Shown: piece by piece, positions 1 through 13,232 of the stretch
Layout: each line of letters begins with the position of its first letter
Position numbering within the stretch: position 1 is the stretch's first letter
NCBI GenBank assembly: GCA_019775845.1
Contig: JADQAV010000009.1
Location: 1,574,202 to 1,638,201, forward strand
DNA: 64,000 nucleotides
From: Myrmaecium sp. VS I D KN 1
Taxonomy: Eukaryota; Ascomycota; Dothideomycetes; Valsariales; Valsariaceae
Direction of reading: 5' to 3'
The notes under the pieces: model-generated
Database searches by the model: none
What the model saw: only the letters and a program-made list of their open reading frames with translations
What the model was told of the DNA's origin: nothing
Program-made: the position numbers and the translations under genes

Positions 1-32
1 CCTTTCCTTTCCTTTCCTTTCCTTTCCTTTCC
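1..32. repeat. (CCTTT)n microsatellite at window edge
   Basis: About six perfect copies of a CCTTT pentamer run from the first base, so the array may continue outside the window. From about 41 to 70 it is followed by an imperfect run of ATGCA/ATGTA units. No coding potential is visible. Confidence 0.9.
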
Positions 33-1944
33 GGCCGGCAATGCAATGTAATGCAATGCAATGCTATGCAAGGCGATTGATGAAGATGGCTGCTGCTGCT
101 GTTACACGCGCGCGGGCGCGGAGGAGGGAGCGTTTCCGGTTGCTTTGCTCCTTTGCTACCTTGCGCTTTCGAGTCTTTTTTTGTTTACGATGAGACCTAG
201 CCTGACCGGATTGATAGAGGACGCGTATCTGTGAGTTGCACGGAGTCAGGCTGAGCATTTCCCTATTTACCTTACGAAGCACGTTTATCTTCTACGTCTA
301 TACCATTATTAAGTATCATCTCTCCACCGTTCAATCACCATACATTCCACAACCCCCCCGGGACGAAAACCTTCTTTTCCCGGCGTCCCTTTCCCTCCCT
401 TTCCACAGCCCACGGCTTGTCCCTTCCAAAGAATGGATGTGAAACCACCACCAACCGCAAGGAATGCTTCCTTGAACTCAAAAAAATATCCGCGTGGCAA
501 GGCAACGGATGAACCCTTTCTTCGGAGAGTTTTCACTTCTTTCTCCTATCATTATATATCCTTAATCCCTTTTCCCGCTTCCCCATTTTTCTTTTTCTCC
601 TCACGCCTTTGCTTCACGCAAACATCCGCCATTCGTTTATTTGTTTGTTTGCTTGTTTGTTTGCCTCTTTCTGCGCACTCACGCTCGTTCTTGGGAATCG
701 TTTCTCGATCCCTGTTCGATGAGACAGCACCACGGACGCTCGCTCGTTGTTTCCCTCCTCCTGGTCGTTCCTTTGGCATAGCGTGCTTCTTCGTTTAGTG
801 CTTTCCGTTTTGTCAGTTGTAATCCCGTTAGGGCTGCCCTTGTTCATTCTTTTTCTTGCTGGGGCATTGTCTTGGTTACGGGTGTGCTGTGTATCCCTCG
901 TCCCCTTCGTTCGAATCCTCTGAGGGGTTCGTCTCAAGCTACGATACATGCTGGATCGCTTGTATCCTTGGTAGTACTCTACGACCACTCATATAGCGCA
1001 AGTCTCGATCCAACTCTAGTAGTTTCATTACCAAAACAGGTATATGCAGGAAGTAAAACTGCCACCTTCCGACGTGCAAGGGTAGGTTAATGATGAGGCT
1101 GAAAAAGCATCGCCTTGCTACCTTTTGCTACTTGGTTTCTTTCTTTACTCCCCTCGTGCCCTTTCTTTCCTACGGAAATAGCTCTCACTCTGCTTCAGAC
1201 TGTCAACGAGCTACGAGTACTTCACCTCCACCATCATTTCAGACCTGCCCTAAGCTGAGCTGTTACACCAGCCCGCTATGTCTCCCCCGATATACAGCAG
1301 CGCAGGCAGCGGTGACCGCATGTCTGCGGCTGCATCACCACGACATTTACTTCAGTCGGATAAGCTGAGCGTGGTGCAGACAACTCCCAAAGACGTTGAC
1401 AAACTGGCAGCCCACAGGCGCATGGAACATCACACAGCGCACCTGGAAAGCAAAAGCATTGGTATTTTCCAGGAGATAAATGCCAGATCGTAATATATGT
1501 ACAAGGCATTGGGTAGAAGATAAGATGGGGGTATATATCTCGAGAAAAGAAGAACGCAAAAGTAGTAAGAAACCAAGAGGAAGATGAGAAATAGGTAAAC
1601 AGGAAATGGCCAAAGGAGGAGAGGAAGGTAAGGAGCAAAATGGAGAGGCTCCCACAGCATGGGTAGCCCAGCAAGTAGATGTGAAGTGAAAGGGAAGGAA
1701 ATCAGGGGAAGAAGCCAAAGGGATTAAGGAAGCAAGAGGGGAAATGAAGAAGGAAAAGAAAGCCAAGAGCAGAAACCCAAACCCTCCTTACTGCACGCCA
1801 ATGCCGTCCAAATAGAAAGGGGAGAGCAAAAGGGAAAGGAAAAGAGAGAAGGAAGTACCAAGTGTCGCCGCAGTCCTCGAACCATTTACCCGACGCATCG
1901 GGAAAGGCCACGCAGAGAGGGACAAAGGGACACACCCGGAAACC
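33..1944. other. Non-coding stretch downstream of the XlnR-like gene
   Basis: No convincing gene is seen. Open frames are short, mutually overlapping and low-complexity. From about 1500 to 1870 the plus strand is strongly purine-rich (GAAGA/AGGAA runs). This probably includes the 3' UTR of the minus-strand transcription factor gene, where it would appear as a pyrimidine-rich transcript tail. No RNA gene was recognised. Confidence 0.5.
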
Positions 1945-4900
1945 TCAAAGCGCCAACCCAGTCCCATCCCCCGTCCAGCGGTACAACGACAGCACCTCCC
2001 GACGCCGAAGCTGCTGCTCGCCGAAATCTTCAATGCAGCGACCACGCACCTGGGCCAGGGCGGAGCGCATGACCTTGCGAAAGTTGCGCTGTACAGAGAG
2101 ACGAGAAGTCAGAGAAGAAGTTCCAAAGCTTTGGTTACGGGCAGATGTGGGTATCCCGTCTTACCTGATACTCCGTATTCAGCGTCACGACGCACGCTTC
2201 ATGCGCCCGGACGATGCTTTCGCACGCCCGCACCACGCTCGGGCTGGCTTCGCCTTGCAGCTTGTCGGCGATGAGCAGGAGGAGGAAACTGCCTTGGAGT
2301 AGGTAGATGCCGAAGAAGAAGGGCATGAAGCTGAGGTCCGGGTCGTGGGCGAGGATCTGGTCGATCGCTTCCGCGGCGGAGACGGCGTGGCTGGTTGCCT
2401 CGATGAAGGATTGGCTGCTGATCCAGAGATCTGCGTCATCGAGTAGGGCGATGGGATCCCATTTGCCGTTGAGCAGGATGTGCATCGTGTGCATTAGGTG
2501 AGTGGCGTAGGCGACGACCATCTTAGTTTGTAGAATCGATTCGGTGAGGCGGGAGCTGGAGGAGTTGACGCTGTGAACGGAGGGCGTGCCGATGTCGAGC
2601 TTGTCTGTCTCGTTGGATTCGGTCGCAAGAGCAGTCGCGCGGGCTTCGAACTCTTGGAGGCTGTGGCCGTACTTTTGGAGCTGCTGGGTGATCTCTCCGG
2701 CCAGCTCATCCCAATCGGAACCATTGCGGAAGCGGAAACCGAATCGAGGGTGGTTACGTGCGTGGTTGAGGTCGATAATTCCACCTAGAATAGTCATCAG
2801 AGGAGTGAAGAAACCGAAGATGCTGTGGCCGCTGCATTCGAAGGTTGGACCGCGTCGGCGGAAGTAGGGTGATGACGGATCAGACAAGGCGACCAGGTTT
2901 TCCCCAGTATAGTAGTCGCCCGCTTGCCAGATGGAGTCGTCGACGGGCTGGAAGAGGCCATCACACTCGACATCCAACAAGAAAAGCGGCCTGTTGTAAC
3001 ACAGGGCCAGGTGTCGGTCCATCGTGTACAGTAACCACCATATGCGTCTTCGCTCTTCGCGCTCCTCTTCCGAAACCATCCCGGGAGGCAAAGGTGCGGA
3101 TGGATCCGTTCTGTTTCCCCGTCTACCGAACTCGGGTCCATTGCCCAATCTCAAATCCATCTCAACTTCCCCACGGGCGTCCGCCTCGTCACCTCCGTTC
3201 AACGAAGGCCGGGCTGAGTTAGGAGGAAGTTCACGCCCCAGCTTGAGTTCCCGTGCCAGTGACCACGCAGCATTCCACCATCGCAAGCTTGCCGCCTTGT
3301 ATTCGCTCGCGGAAACAACAACAGCAAGGTGCAGGTACGTTGCGACGTCATCCAGAGCAGCGGTCGTCCCAGGAGACCCTCGCTCGGTTTCCTGCGCGCG
3401 TCCGGGTATCGCAACACCAAACCCACCGAGCGCTACCCCGTTGCTGACGCTGTTCGCTCCGCAGGAAGCGGACCCATCGACGCTCGCAGGGGTATGGATG
3501 AGAGGATTCAGCAGTCCGATGGTAAGTTCCAATAGCTGTTGGCATATCCTGCCTCGAGCAGACGGCGGAGAGGTCAAATAAGGCGATTCGCTGGTTTGAG
3601 CGCCGACCCAGAGCATACTTGCAAGGAGCGCCGGGCTACACGCGCGGGGGTTGTTGGGACGGAGAAAAGACCGCTTTCTAAACACGTATCCGAGCACGTA
3701 GGGTGAGACCGGTTGCATGAATGCGTACGAGGAGCTCTGGAAGTACAGATCCAACAGATCACATGCCAGCGAGACCGGGATGATGGATCCGAGGTGAGGG
3801 AGCAGTGGCTGCAAGACCGGATATCGTAGCGTTTGAGTAGTGGCAGGCGGCGGCGGGTGACTGAACAGGGCTGCCGTAGGCGACGACAGCGAAAGCCAGC
3901 CCGGAGATCCAGCCACGGGCGACGCGCCGAGGAAGTTGGACATGGGAGATTGACCGGTCGGGATTCGGAACGCATTCGGAGGCGGCTGGTGGCTCGTCGG
4001 ACTGAGAACGTTATAGGCCGCATCACCGTAGGCTTGCATGTTAGTCGGCATGATCTGGTGAGCTAGACTATGACCGTGGAGAAGTTGGTGATTCTGTTCC
4101 GTTTGCGGATTCTGCATCATGTTGCGATGGTACTCGTCCAGCGGGCCATAGTCTGTCATCGGTAGAGGCATACCCCGGTCCTCAACTTCGCCGGCCTGCA
4201 ATCGCGGCGTAGGCATGTTCACAGCGACATGGTCCGATGGGCGCATCCGGTGAATGCCATTCTCCATGACTCCCTCAACTGCGCTCAGACTCATCGTGCG
4301 GGGCGGTATATGACCGGGCCCGGCATACATTCCGGTGCTTTCCAGCGTGCGTTTGCTCCCCAAAGGCGTCGGACGAGGCGGTGGAAGTGCAGCGGAAATC
4401 CTGCGGATTGGAGCACTGCGCTCACCACAGCCAGATGATTCCGCGGACTGTCGGTCGCCATTGAACTCGTTTCTAGAGCGAGGGCTATCGCGAGTAGAAT
4501 CCGTGGTGGAAGCAGCGGCAGCAGCAGCAGCAGCCGTGGCCGCCTGCTGCGCTGCGATGTCCTTGCGTGAGGCTTTCCCACGCTTCTTTCGCTCGCGGAT
4601 ATATTCGCATGTCAATCCAGATTCTTTGGCTTATTGTTAGTCACGCCACCTAAGATGCAAACCGGCATACTTACCAACACAGTGAGCACAAGGGCTCTTG
4701 CCGTCGCATTTCGTCCGCAGCTGATTGCATTGATCGCACGCTCTCGAGATTCTGCGCCGTACGGGTGCGCCGTCGGTAGAACCGCGACCAGGCCGAGTGG
4801 GAGCCATGTCTTTCGCGCTTCGGGGCGCTGCAACGAACGAACCATTAGTATACGGATGACGGTGGCGGTCCACGACTTCTTTACCGTTGGCGGAAGCATG

Positions 4901-5077
4901 ACGAGCGTGCTGCTGAAACTGGAGCGCACACGGAGAATTATGAGCTAGCGGATCGAGGTCCGTTGCATTTAAGTGGTGGGCGGGCATGCGCTGATGCTGC
5001 TGATCGTGGCTGACCATGCTGGCGGAGGGCACCTGGCTGAAAACCGGGGTGTATTGTTGAAGAGTGGTGGAAAGCAT
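1945..5077 (-). CDS. xlnR: XlnR/XYR1-type xylanolytic transcriptional activator (Zn2Cys6)
   Basis: Zinc binuclear cluster regulator of the XlnR/Xyr1 family, known to activate xylanase and cellulase genes in response to xylose and related inducers; nuclear. Three exons fit: 4675-5077, 2165-4623 and 1945-2088, with introns of 51 and 76 nt, giving 1001 aa. The zinc cluster is at residues 114-140, with Cys at 114, 117, 124, 130, 133 and 140, preceded by the family-typical [21 protein letters not shown] basic segment ([10 protein letters not shown]) follows. The fungal-specific TF domain occupies the middle of the large exon ([33 protein letters not shown]). The C-terminus ends [12 protein letters not shown], as in known XlnR/XYR1 proteins. 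Both intron positions match places where family alignment requires joining ([13 protein letters not shown] and [16 protein letters not shown]). The start at 5077 ([11 protein letters not shown]) is chosen because it resembles XYR1 N-termini; an open frame continues upstream without family support. All key residues are intact. Confidence 0.95.
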
Positions 5078-8000
5078 TCTGGCATGTCTCCGCAGCCTCG
5101 GTGGAATTTGTGCCGTGAACAGGTCAGAACTGAACTCCTCCGAGGCAAGCTTCGCTGCAGCACGCCGGCGTCCCGTTGGGTCGCGTGGAGGTAGGTGGAG
5201 GCGGAGACAGTCTTTAGGAGTTTGGTTTAATGCACGCGCTCGAACACACACAAGGCGGTGACAAAATAGATGAGATATTGTGCGGAACCTCACGAGAGAC
5301 GGTGAAAAGCTTGAGAAATCAGGAGCAGCTAGACTGGCGGTGGCGGCGGCGAGCGGCAGTAGGCAGACGTGGATTTTTCGTTTTCAACGCGGTGTGCCTG
5401 GATAGATGTACAGAATGATCCTCCCCGCCTCCGCTCTCCATAGAAGATGGTGCGGAGGGCCCAGTTCGCGGGGTATGCACTGGGGCTGGGTGCTCATGGG
5501 GAATAGCTCAGCTAACGGCGTGAAGAGGCGTTCGCGGGCGGTGGTGCGCTCCGTGCTTCCTGGTTCGTCTCCACCTCACCGGCCTGTCCGTCGCTCCTCT
5601 ACCCCCTCCCTCGCCGATGCTTGTCTGCATCATGACAACAGTCAAGGATGACGACATAAGAGGGGTGAGGAGATGAGGAGGTGAGAGTCTGAACGCAGGG
5701 GGTGGAGCGGTATGCATGCGGGAGCGAGCCGTGGTTAGGCGACGGCGGATGTCAGGGCAGCCGCTTCCTTCAAGCTTCTTCAGGCCTCAAGCTACCGTTA
5801 TTGCTGTCGGCTGTCGCCCCGATCCGCGTACGGAGTGCTGCGTTGGCATTCCGAGTCAGAGATCATCTTTTTGCCTCTCTCCATCCTAGGCGTCGGGTAG
5901 AGCAGGACCGATGAGAAACGGGCGGACCGCCAAGCTGCCAGCTCGTTGTTGCCGGGAGGGCAGAGGACCACTGGCGTCCCAAAAGCATTCGCCGGGAGCT
6001 CGTCTGCCCGTGCCGCCGCTGGAAGAGCCGCTGTTCTCTGGTATTAGCTGATCGTTGCGAACCCGGTTGATAGCGATGCCCCGTTATACATCGCCCGCAT
6101 CGCACCGGTCGTCGGCGAGGTTGTTGTTATCCCTCCCAGGCATCATTGTGGTCCGATCTCTGACAGCTGGAAAGCGCCACGGGCCGCTGACGGGGCGTGA
6201 TGGTCGGCGAAGAGTGGGAAATGACATTTGTCGGATGTGGATGTGGATGTGAAGAGGCAGCAGCAACACGGTTGACAGGAGATGTCAACGACGTTGAACT
6301 CGCAGGTCGGGTTGTACGACAGCCCTTGCCGAAACGGTTCAACGCCGTATAGACGTCACGACCAGCGCCAGAAGAGCTCAGAAAAGGGGGAAGTCCTCAT
6401 GCATGGCAATTATGGAGTGAAGTCAGGGCATCGCGAAGGTCAAGATTGTTAAATTGACGGACTCGTACCGTGAGTCTCATGTCGGTTCTTCGTGTCTGCT
6501 GCATTCAAGTTCTTGGACAGGCATCCGGCATCCATCTGAACTCGATTCTGCCCCACATCCTCCTCTGAACCAAAACCAAACTTCGTAACCATGACCGCTG
6601 CTGTTCATTCACCACCGGCCAACACGACGTTCTGCTGTTGGAACCCGCCTTCTCTTGGCCTACCTTGATCGGACTGCGTCGCTTAGCCGCTCTTCTTCAA
6701 CTCCTTCCTCGCACGCGACGCATGCTATCGGTGAGATTCGTGTCGGTTAGACGTCAAGCAACGGTCAGCCGGTCCGTCGAAAGCCAGCTCACATCAAACC
6801 GGGGACTCGACTTGAGTTGGTCGTCTATGAAAAGCACTCGATCTTCCCGGGGTGACCTCGACTTTCTCTGGGCGTTTCCACCTGCATGCGCGCATAGTCT
6901 GTGGGGATCATCCTAGCAGATACAGGACGCGTCCACGCGGGCGCAGAAGACCTCGCGTCCAAGAAATAGCCGTGTCGTCTCTTCTATAATGCGTCTCAGA
7001 AAGATACTGTCAGACCTTGTTACACGCCGGCACTCGTCACGTTGCACCCGCTCTCCCCAGGCTGTGCACTACACATCACCAGTTACTCCCGTTATGCCGT
7101 GTTGGCACCGACGGCCAGCTATACGGGTTCTGGGTCCATTTGAGCTTCAAGTGCCGTTTGGAGCGTTCCACAGTCTCTTGCCCTAGATCCACAGCACTCA
7201 CTCATAACTAATATTACAGTACTCCTCTAGGACTATGAAGTTTCAGCAACCTGCAGCGTCTGCGGATCGAGCAGGGCTCCTTCCGACGTATTGAGGTGTG
7301 TCGACAAAAGTAAGCCGCTTGATCGCTGAGATCCCATGCGTCTGCGGATCCGTAGCCTTACTCAATCGTGTCGCTGTGTTGGCTTGTTCGAGAAGCTTAC
7401 TCTTTAGCCTTGTGCCACAGACAACTGTCTTCCCAAAGTTTGGCCTCGTCTGAACGTCAAAGCCTGATCGTTCGTGCCAGCGGCCATTATGCCGCCTTCA
7501 TCGAGTAATCTCGCAATACGAATAGCCCTGGTCGCTCCCTGGCCTGGCTGGCTGCAGGAACGGTGAGCTTCGAGAACACCTTGACATTGCTTGATAATGG
7601 GAGACATTCCTCTGGCGATCTTCAATAAGACTTATCAGGATGCAAGGGAGATCGACGCGGCTCCTCCAAATGCGAATCCTGTACAAGCACCCAAGGCGTG
7701 AAGCCAGTAAATCTGAAGGGGTCTCCAAACACAAACGTCGATCTGTCATGGTCTCTATCCATGAAACAGACGCATCGGCCAAACGACAAGGCTTTGGGGT
7801 CCAAAGCTGCAGACCGTGTCTATCATTGGAACCCATGCGCTCGGTTCTCTCAAAGAGGTGAGACCCAAATCGACCCATGCCTGACCGGCCCGTTGTTCCG
7901 TGTTCGGAGGCTTCAACGCTGCAGAAAACCCCGGCCCTCAGCTAATGGAAGCTTCGTCGATCCCTCGGATGAATGAGCTAGTCAAGCTTTTACACCGCGA

Positions 8001-9893
8001 TCTGGATTTGAAACCGAAACAATACCGGTAGGTTGGCGCTGTTTCTGTGCTGTGAGGTGAGCCCCTTGTTGCTATGGAGCCTGAGCAGATTTGACCAGCA
8101 GCCTGTGATATCCTTGCTTTGAATAACGGCTTTGATCCATGCCGCTCGTCTCTTGCACATTTTTTTTATTTTCTGAAAGCACCATGCATACCAATTCCCT
8201 TGCCCCGTCACAAGGCGACAATCACCCTGCAGGTAAGATCTTGTGCCTTTCTAGGACCCCCTGCCCCCTGCCCCCTCGTCCATCTTCACAAGATCACTCG
8301 CCATAAAGCAAGGCCGTCAGATCACCGCTCAGCGACGGGCCGTACTGCTGCAATAACGCTCAACTTAGGCTTGTCGCCTCGCAAGCCAGGCCCTGATTTG
8401 TCAAAACTGCTTTTTCTCACTCAGCCTTCCCCACCAGATAAATTTAACAATTCTCTCTCCATACGGCAAGAGCTTAACATCACATCATCATTGATTTTTG
8501 CAAGCTTCGCTCCTGAAACCGACTCATTTCATTCTTGTGACTGGGAGCGTTCAGCTTGCATGCTTTATAGTAGGATGGCAGCTCCGAGATGCCTGATTTT
8601 GATGGTGAGCATTTACTATACGTAAATGTGCCATCAAAGTGTCGTCTGAGCACGGCCGCCACCCGAGACATTCCCCTCTCAGCCCGGTTCCTTGCTCTAC
8701 CTCCTCCTCTGAACAGGTTTGTTAGCAATGGTACCTAAATGATCCCCATACATTCTGCCTCCCAAGACGCCCTCCCTACGTCTCGTCTGTGCCTGCTCAA
8801 CACTTTCTCCTACCGGGCCAAACAGCAGAACCCGTCAGTTCCTAGCATACCCTATATCAAACCTCATATAGGCCGTTCCTCTCCACCGCGGTGCGCGAGC
8901 GGTCTTCGATAGACGGGAGAAAGCGATTGGTGTATAGATCGCTAACTAAACTTAGACCGCCTGATTAATGCCTTACCTTTTCTGCATCTGCGAGGCCTTG
9001 CAGTGTTATGGGATGACTTTCACCCCTTCCCTCTGAATCTATTTTCTGCTCTTCATGCTACTTCTATAGTACGAGAGGTCGAGGATATGTCTCGACGTCG
9101 TCGTTACACGACCTCCTTCTGTCTTCTAACGGGGTTTTCCCGTGCTTGTTACACACAAACCAATACCTTGCGTTTTGCAAGGCTGAGAGCTGGGAGACCG
9201 CGATGGCGAGACCAGAGCTCAATATCCTTCTTCGTACCTCTTATTTCTGGGGGTTGATGCTGGCTTGCACTCCAACACAACCTCCCGCTCTCCAGGACCT
9301 TGCTTTTTCCTCTCTGTCACTTCCCAATTCGAGGTTTGCTCCACCTTTTCCCCCTTGGGGAGAAACATGTATATACTCCCTCCTATCCTCTCCGCCGCAA
9401 GGAGAACGTAGGAAGACATGCGAGTTCCTTTCCCTAAGTAGCGGACGTACGCAGCGATGAGATGGGAGGGTAGTAGGTGGTTTTGCGGAAGGGGTATGGT
9501 GGGTTAGAGTTGGATATTACGTACTAGTCTCTATATTGTAAGTTATGCCTACTTATTTGTGCTTTCAGCTGCGCTTTTTTAGTTGTCTTAAGATTGAACG
9601 GCCGAGGGTGAAATCCTCGTTTTGCGAGGCTGACAGAAGGGGCGGGCTGTCAGAGAGATGTGATGCTCACTGATGTGTGGAGAGGTAAGAGCGATATTGA
9701 AGCTATTTCACTTAAGAAATATTCCCTCACAAGCCCGATGGCTAACCTAGCAACGCATTCAGCAAGATCACAACCCTACATTCCTGCCGGTAATCACCCA
9801 CATTCCCTCTCCGATGCGTTACGGGTCCCGTAGATACACCGCCACTAGATAGCAAGAGCAAGCAAAAGATCCACCCGGAAGAGATCTAAAACC
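5078..9893. other. 4.8-kb stretch with no recognisable gene, upstream of the XlnR-like gene
   Basis: All open frames are short, overlap each other and resemble no family I recognise. The longest (8119-8625 plus; 7498-7878 minus) show no domain signature. A small CCCCTGC tandem lies near 8250-8278. Nothing resembles a transposase, reverse transcriptase or tRNA. The region probably holds the XlnR-like gene's promoter and long 5' leader, and may hold unannotated non-coding transcripts or decayed sequence. This cannot be decided by eye. Confidence 0.45.
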
Positions 9894-12800
9894 TCACACC
9901 CCCAGATCAGCCGCGCAAACCCACCGCTCCTCCAACTTCCGATTAACCCCCTCCAGCACCCTCCTCCCACCCATCATCTTCTCAAACCGCTCCAGCCGCT
10001 CCGCGCTGCCCATTGTCACAAACGTCGGCAGCCCATATAACGTGCCATCCTTAGTGCCCATCTCAACATCCACCTCTCGCGGCTGCGCTCCAAACCCTCC
10101 CTCTCCCACTATATCTCTAACTCCTTCCTCCTCATCCGGCCGCTTCAGCGCCCCCAGCACCATCTGCGCCGCAAACGCATTCAGCCCAAGCCGACGCAGC
10201 CACAACTCCCACAACGTCTCCTCCTCCAGCACCTTCGCGTCGCGCTCGCCATACCGTTCCGTGAGGCTCACCACCCACCGCGCAACCTCCTCATCCCCAC
10301 CCGGCACATAGCTCACCCCGACCTCCCCCGCCATCACCGCAGCCGCCGCGACCAGCTCTCCAATCGCCTCGCAATCACTCGCGTCCAACTCCCTCACCGC
10401 CCCCGGCGCCGTCCGGCCCTCGCTGACCAGCACGACGAGTCGCTCGTACCGCCCGCCCAGCACCCGCAGCCGCTCCGTCATCCCCTCGACGCCGATCGCG
10501 GGCGCCGGCGGCTTTCCCCGCGGCTGCCCGGGCAACGGCCGCTGCTTGATCTTCGGCAGTGTCGTCAGCAGCACCCCGGTTGAGGGGGATAGGATGATGT
10601 CGGCCTCCGGCGCGGGTGATAGCGGGGAGAGGTAGTCCCGCTCCAGCCGTTCGAGTTGCGGGTTGAGCTGGGCCAGCGCGCGCAGGAGCTGTCGGCGGGG
10701 GCAGATGGTGCAGGACATGATGATGGAGACGGCGGCAGGATTTTCGGGGACGGGCAGAGGTGGTAGGAGGTTGGGAGCGGGTTCGGCCTCGTGAGGCTCG
10801 ATGACGACTTGAGGGTGTTGACGGGTTTCTGCTGGTGCGGGTGCTGGCATAGGCGGTGCGCTTGTAGGCTGCAGCAGGTTTCCAGCTGCCAGCTGAGCGA
10901 CGCGCATCTTGTGCCCCTCGACGAGAGTTGCGAGATCCTTTCGGTACTGCGGGTCGTCGCACTCTTTCCCTTGCAGCGCCATGTACTTCTCCAATGCGCC
11001 GGACACGGAGAAGATATCGCCCAGCAGCCCGCCTGCTGAGATGGATGGAGCGGGGGCAACGAGTCCCAGAGCTCGTGGGCTGTCATCCGAGAGTGGGCTC
11101 TGAGGTATCGTGCGTCTCCTCATGGCCGCGGGCGTTTCGATGGCAGGTGGAGCTTTCGACAATGAAGCTCCCTCGTCTTCCTCATCGATCTTTCGCTTGC
11201 GTGTACGCACTATTGAGTCCAGATCCTTTGGATCTGGCGGGTACTTCACCGGCTCAAGCTCTTCCTCGTCGTCTTCATGGAGGTCATCCAAGATTCGCCA
11301 ACCGTCGGGCTTCCACACGAGGGAATCCGTATCTATCGGACTTGTCTCACCCTCTTCCGTGACCCTCAACAGGGCCAGAGCCTCTTGGGCGGCATGTAGG
11401 TCCTCATCCAACACCACTTTCGCCAGCTCTTTTGGGAACGGTTCCCACGGTAGACGAAGCTCGAGTTCACTCAGACGAGGCCAACTCTGCATCTTCTCCG
11501 GGATTGCCTGTTTCAGCTGAACGAGCAACCCACGCTGAGCATCCAGTTCTGTGAAACTCTCCTGCAGCTCAGACCGGTTCTTCAGCGAAAAGACTTCCCA
11601 TGGCGGCGTAGGCAACGAGAAGTCCATGAAAGGTACGTCCACCCGCCGGACCGTGTCCGTCTCCGTGAGTTGCTCTTGCTGGAGCTCCCGGTCGACCTTT
11701 TCTGCGATCGGCACTACTATCTCGTCGAAGAAGGCGTCGAAGCTTTCTTGCGAGCCGATGGCGTCGTTGCCGTCTTCGAACGTTGATGGGAGGTCCGGGA
11801 TGTATGCGTGAACCACCTCGGGGAAGGAGACTGTCTTCGGCTTTTTGGCCTTGCCCGGCGGTGTCAGTGGCATTTCCACCCGGAGATCCATCATGGGGCG
11901 TTTCCGGATAGGAGAGGAAGGGAGTGTAGAGTAGTCCTTGAGCGGACTGTTGTTATTGGCTGGTGACACAGAGCCTTCGATTGGTAATTCAATGCCGCCC
12001 TCCGAATCTTGGTTATGTTGGAGTAGTACGATGGTATCATTCTTCATAATATCCTCCTCAAACCTCTTAACTTCGGCAGACGGAGAGGAGACATCATCCT
12101 CGGTCAACAGTTCGAGAGCGAGAAAAGGCGAATCAGGCACCAAATGCTCCCCCGGAGGCGGAGAATGCATCAATGGAGGCGTGACCGGCTCACGAGCCTC
12201 ATTCTGCACATGTTAGCACGCGGAGATCAACCAAGCAATAAAGCTTACTCTCTTATACTTGACCTCCCCTTCCGCGAACACATCCACATCCGGCTTCTCC
12301 GGCGCCTTGACTACCTCTTGCAAGTATAACAAGCTCTCCTTCAACGCCGTCAGTTTCTCCCCTTCAGCCTTCCGATGCCATACCTTCGGCAAGCTCAACG
12401 CACTGCTAGGCCACTCCAGGCCCTCATCCTTCTCTATATCGACCGGCGCAAGGGGGAGGTCAATCTCAAGCAGGCCCAGCTCGGTCGTATCGTTGAAATC
12501 TTTGACGTCAATCTCGTTATCCGTGCTAAGCAGTGGGAGTTCCAGTTTCAGCTGCCGTACGCTGCACTCCAGCCCGAGGTCGGATTCTGGCGTTCGCGGT
12601 CTTTCAACGAGTCGCTTGACGTGTTTCAGTACCGACGCTGTCTCTTTATCCAGCGTTAGACGCTCTTTCTCCAGCGAGGCGGCGGGAACGCCACATATTT
12701 CTTCAAGCGTTGGCAGATCGCTGGAGGGCTCTGGCGTCGGAAGAGGTATGTTGAAGTTCATTCCATGCTCATCACGGTAGCAAGTCGTAAGTCCGTAATA

Positions 12801-13199
12801 ACGAGCATAATCAACGACGGAGAGCTCGCTGTCGTCGAAGTCGGATGAGGTTTCTATCGCGTTGCTCAGCTCACTCGAGGGCAGAAGCTGCTCGGGGTTT
12901 GAGTCTTCGAGTGACTCTTCTGGGATAGGTGAAAGGTTCTTGAGGGAAACCGGAAGTGCGGTAGGCGGTGGAGGTTTTGGAAGAGACGGTGGATCTGGCC
13001 CTCTATGTTGCGGCTCGTTGCTCAGCTGGGGAAGTAACTCATTGAGCGCGATTGGTGCTGGGAGAGGTCGAGCAGGCGCTGCAGTTCCTATGCTGGCTGC
13101 AGCACGCAGCACTGGCGGTGCTTGCGGTGCCGGCGGTGCCGACGGTGCTGAAGGTCGTCTGACGAAGGGCTTGAAGCTGAAAATACCATTGCTCTCCAT
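9894..13199 (-). CDS. Large protein, possible Zip2/SHOC1-like (XPF-fold) meiotic factor
   Basis: Two exons, 12249-13199 and 9894-12203, joined across a 45-nt intron (GTAAGC...GCTAAC...GCAG), give 1086 aa. The start at 13199 (MESNGIFSFKPF) is the first ATG in frame. The first part is Pro/Ser-rich and probably disordered. The middle has Trp/Pro motifs (LPTPPWEVF, ELRLPWEPFP, VWKPDGWRILDDL). The C-terminal 260 residues look folded: a beta/alpha segment (YERLVVLVSEG, DASDCEAIGELVAAAAVM, GVSYVPGGDEEVARWVVSL), then a helical segment like tandem helix-hairpin-helix (LWELWLRRLGLNAFAAQMVL, FVTMGSAERLERFEKMMGG). That order recalls catalytically inactive XPF-family proteins such as Zip2/SHOC1, which with Spo16 promotes meiotic crossovers. 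No ERKxxxD nuclease motif is visible. The resemblance is inferred from memory and is weak; a fungal protein of unknown function is the safe fallback. The gene model itself is solid. Confidence 0.75.
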
Positions 13200-13232
13200 G
13201 GAGGCTGTGGACGCAGGGTTGGAGAGTAGCAA

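Noticed and set aside
5075-5293. N-terminal extension of the XlnR-like protein by 72 codons
   Set aside because: The extension resembles no XlnR/XYR1 N-terminus, whereas MLSTTLQQY at 5077 does.
6683-7409. Two GGCTAA hexamers on the minus strand (6683-6688, 7404-7409) as XlnR autoregulatory sites
   Set aside because: They match the XlnR core motif, but a hexamer is expected by chance about every 2 kb on two strands, and they lie 1.6-2.3 kb from the start codon.
8119-8625. 168-codon plus-strand frame in the gene-free stretch
   Set aside because: No domain, Pro/Ser/Leu-biased composition, and overlap with equally open frames on both strands.
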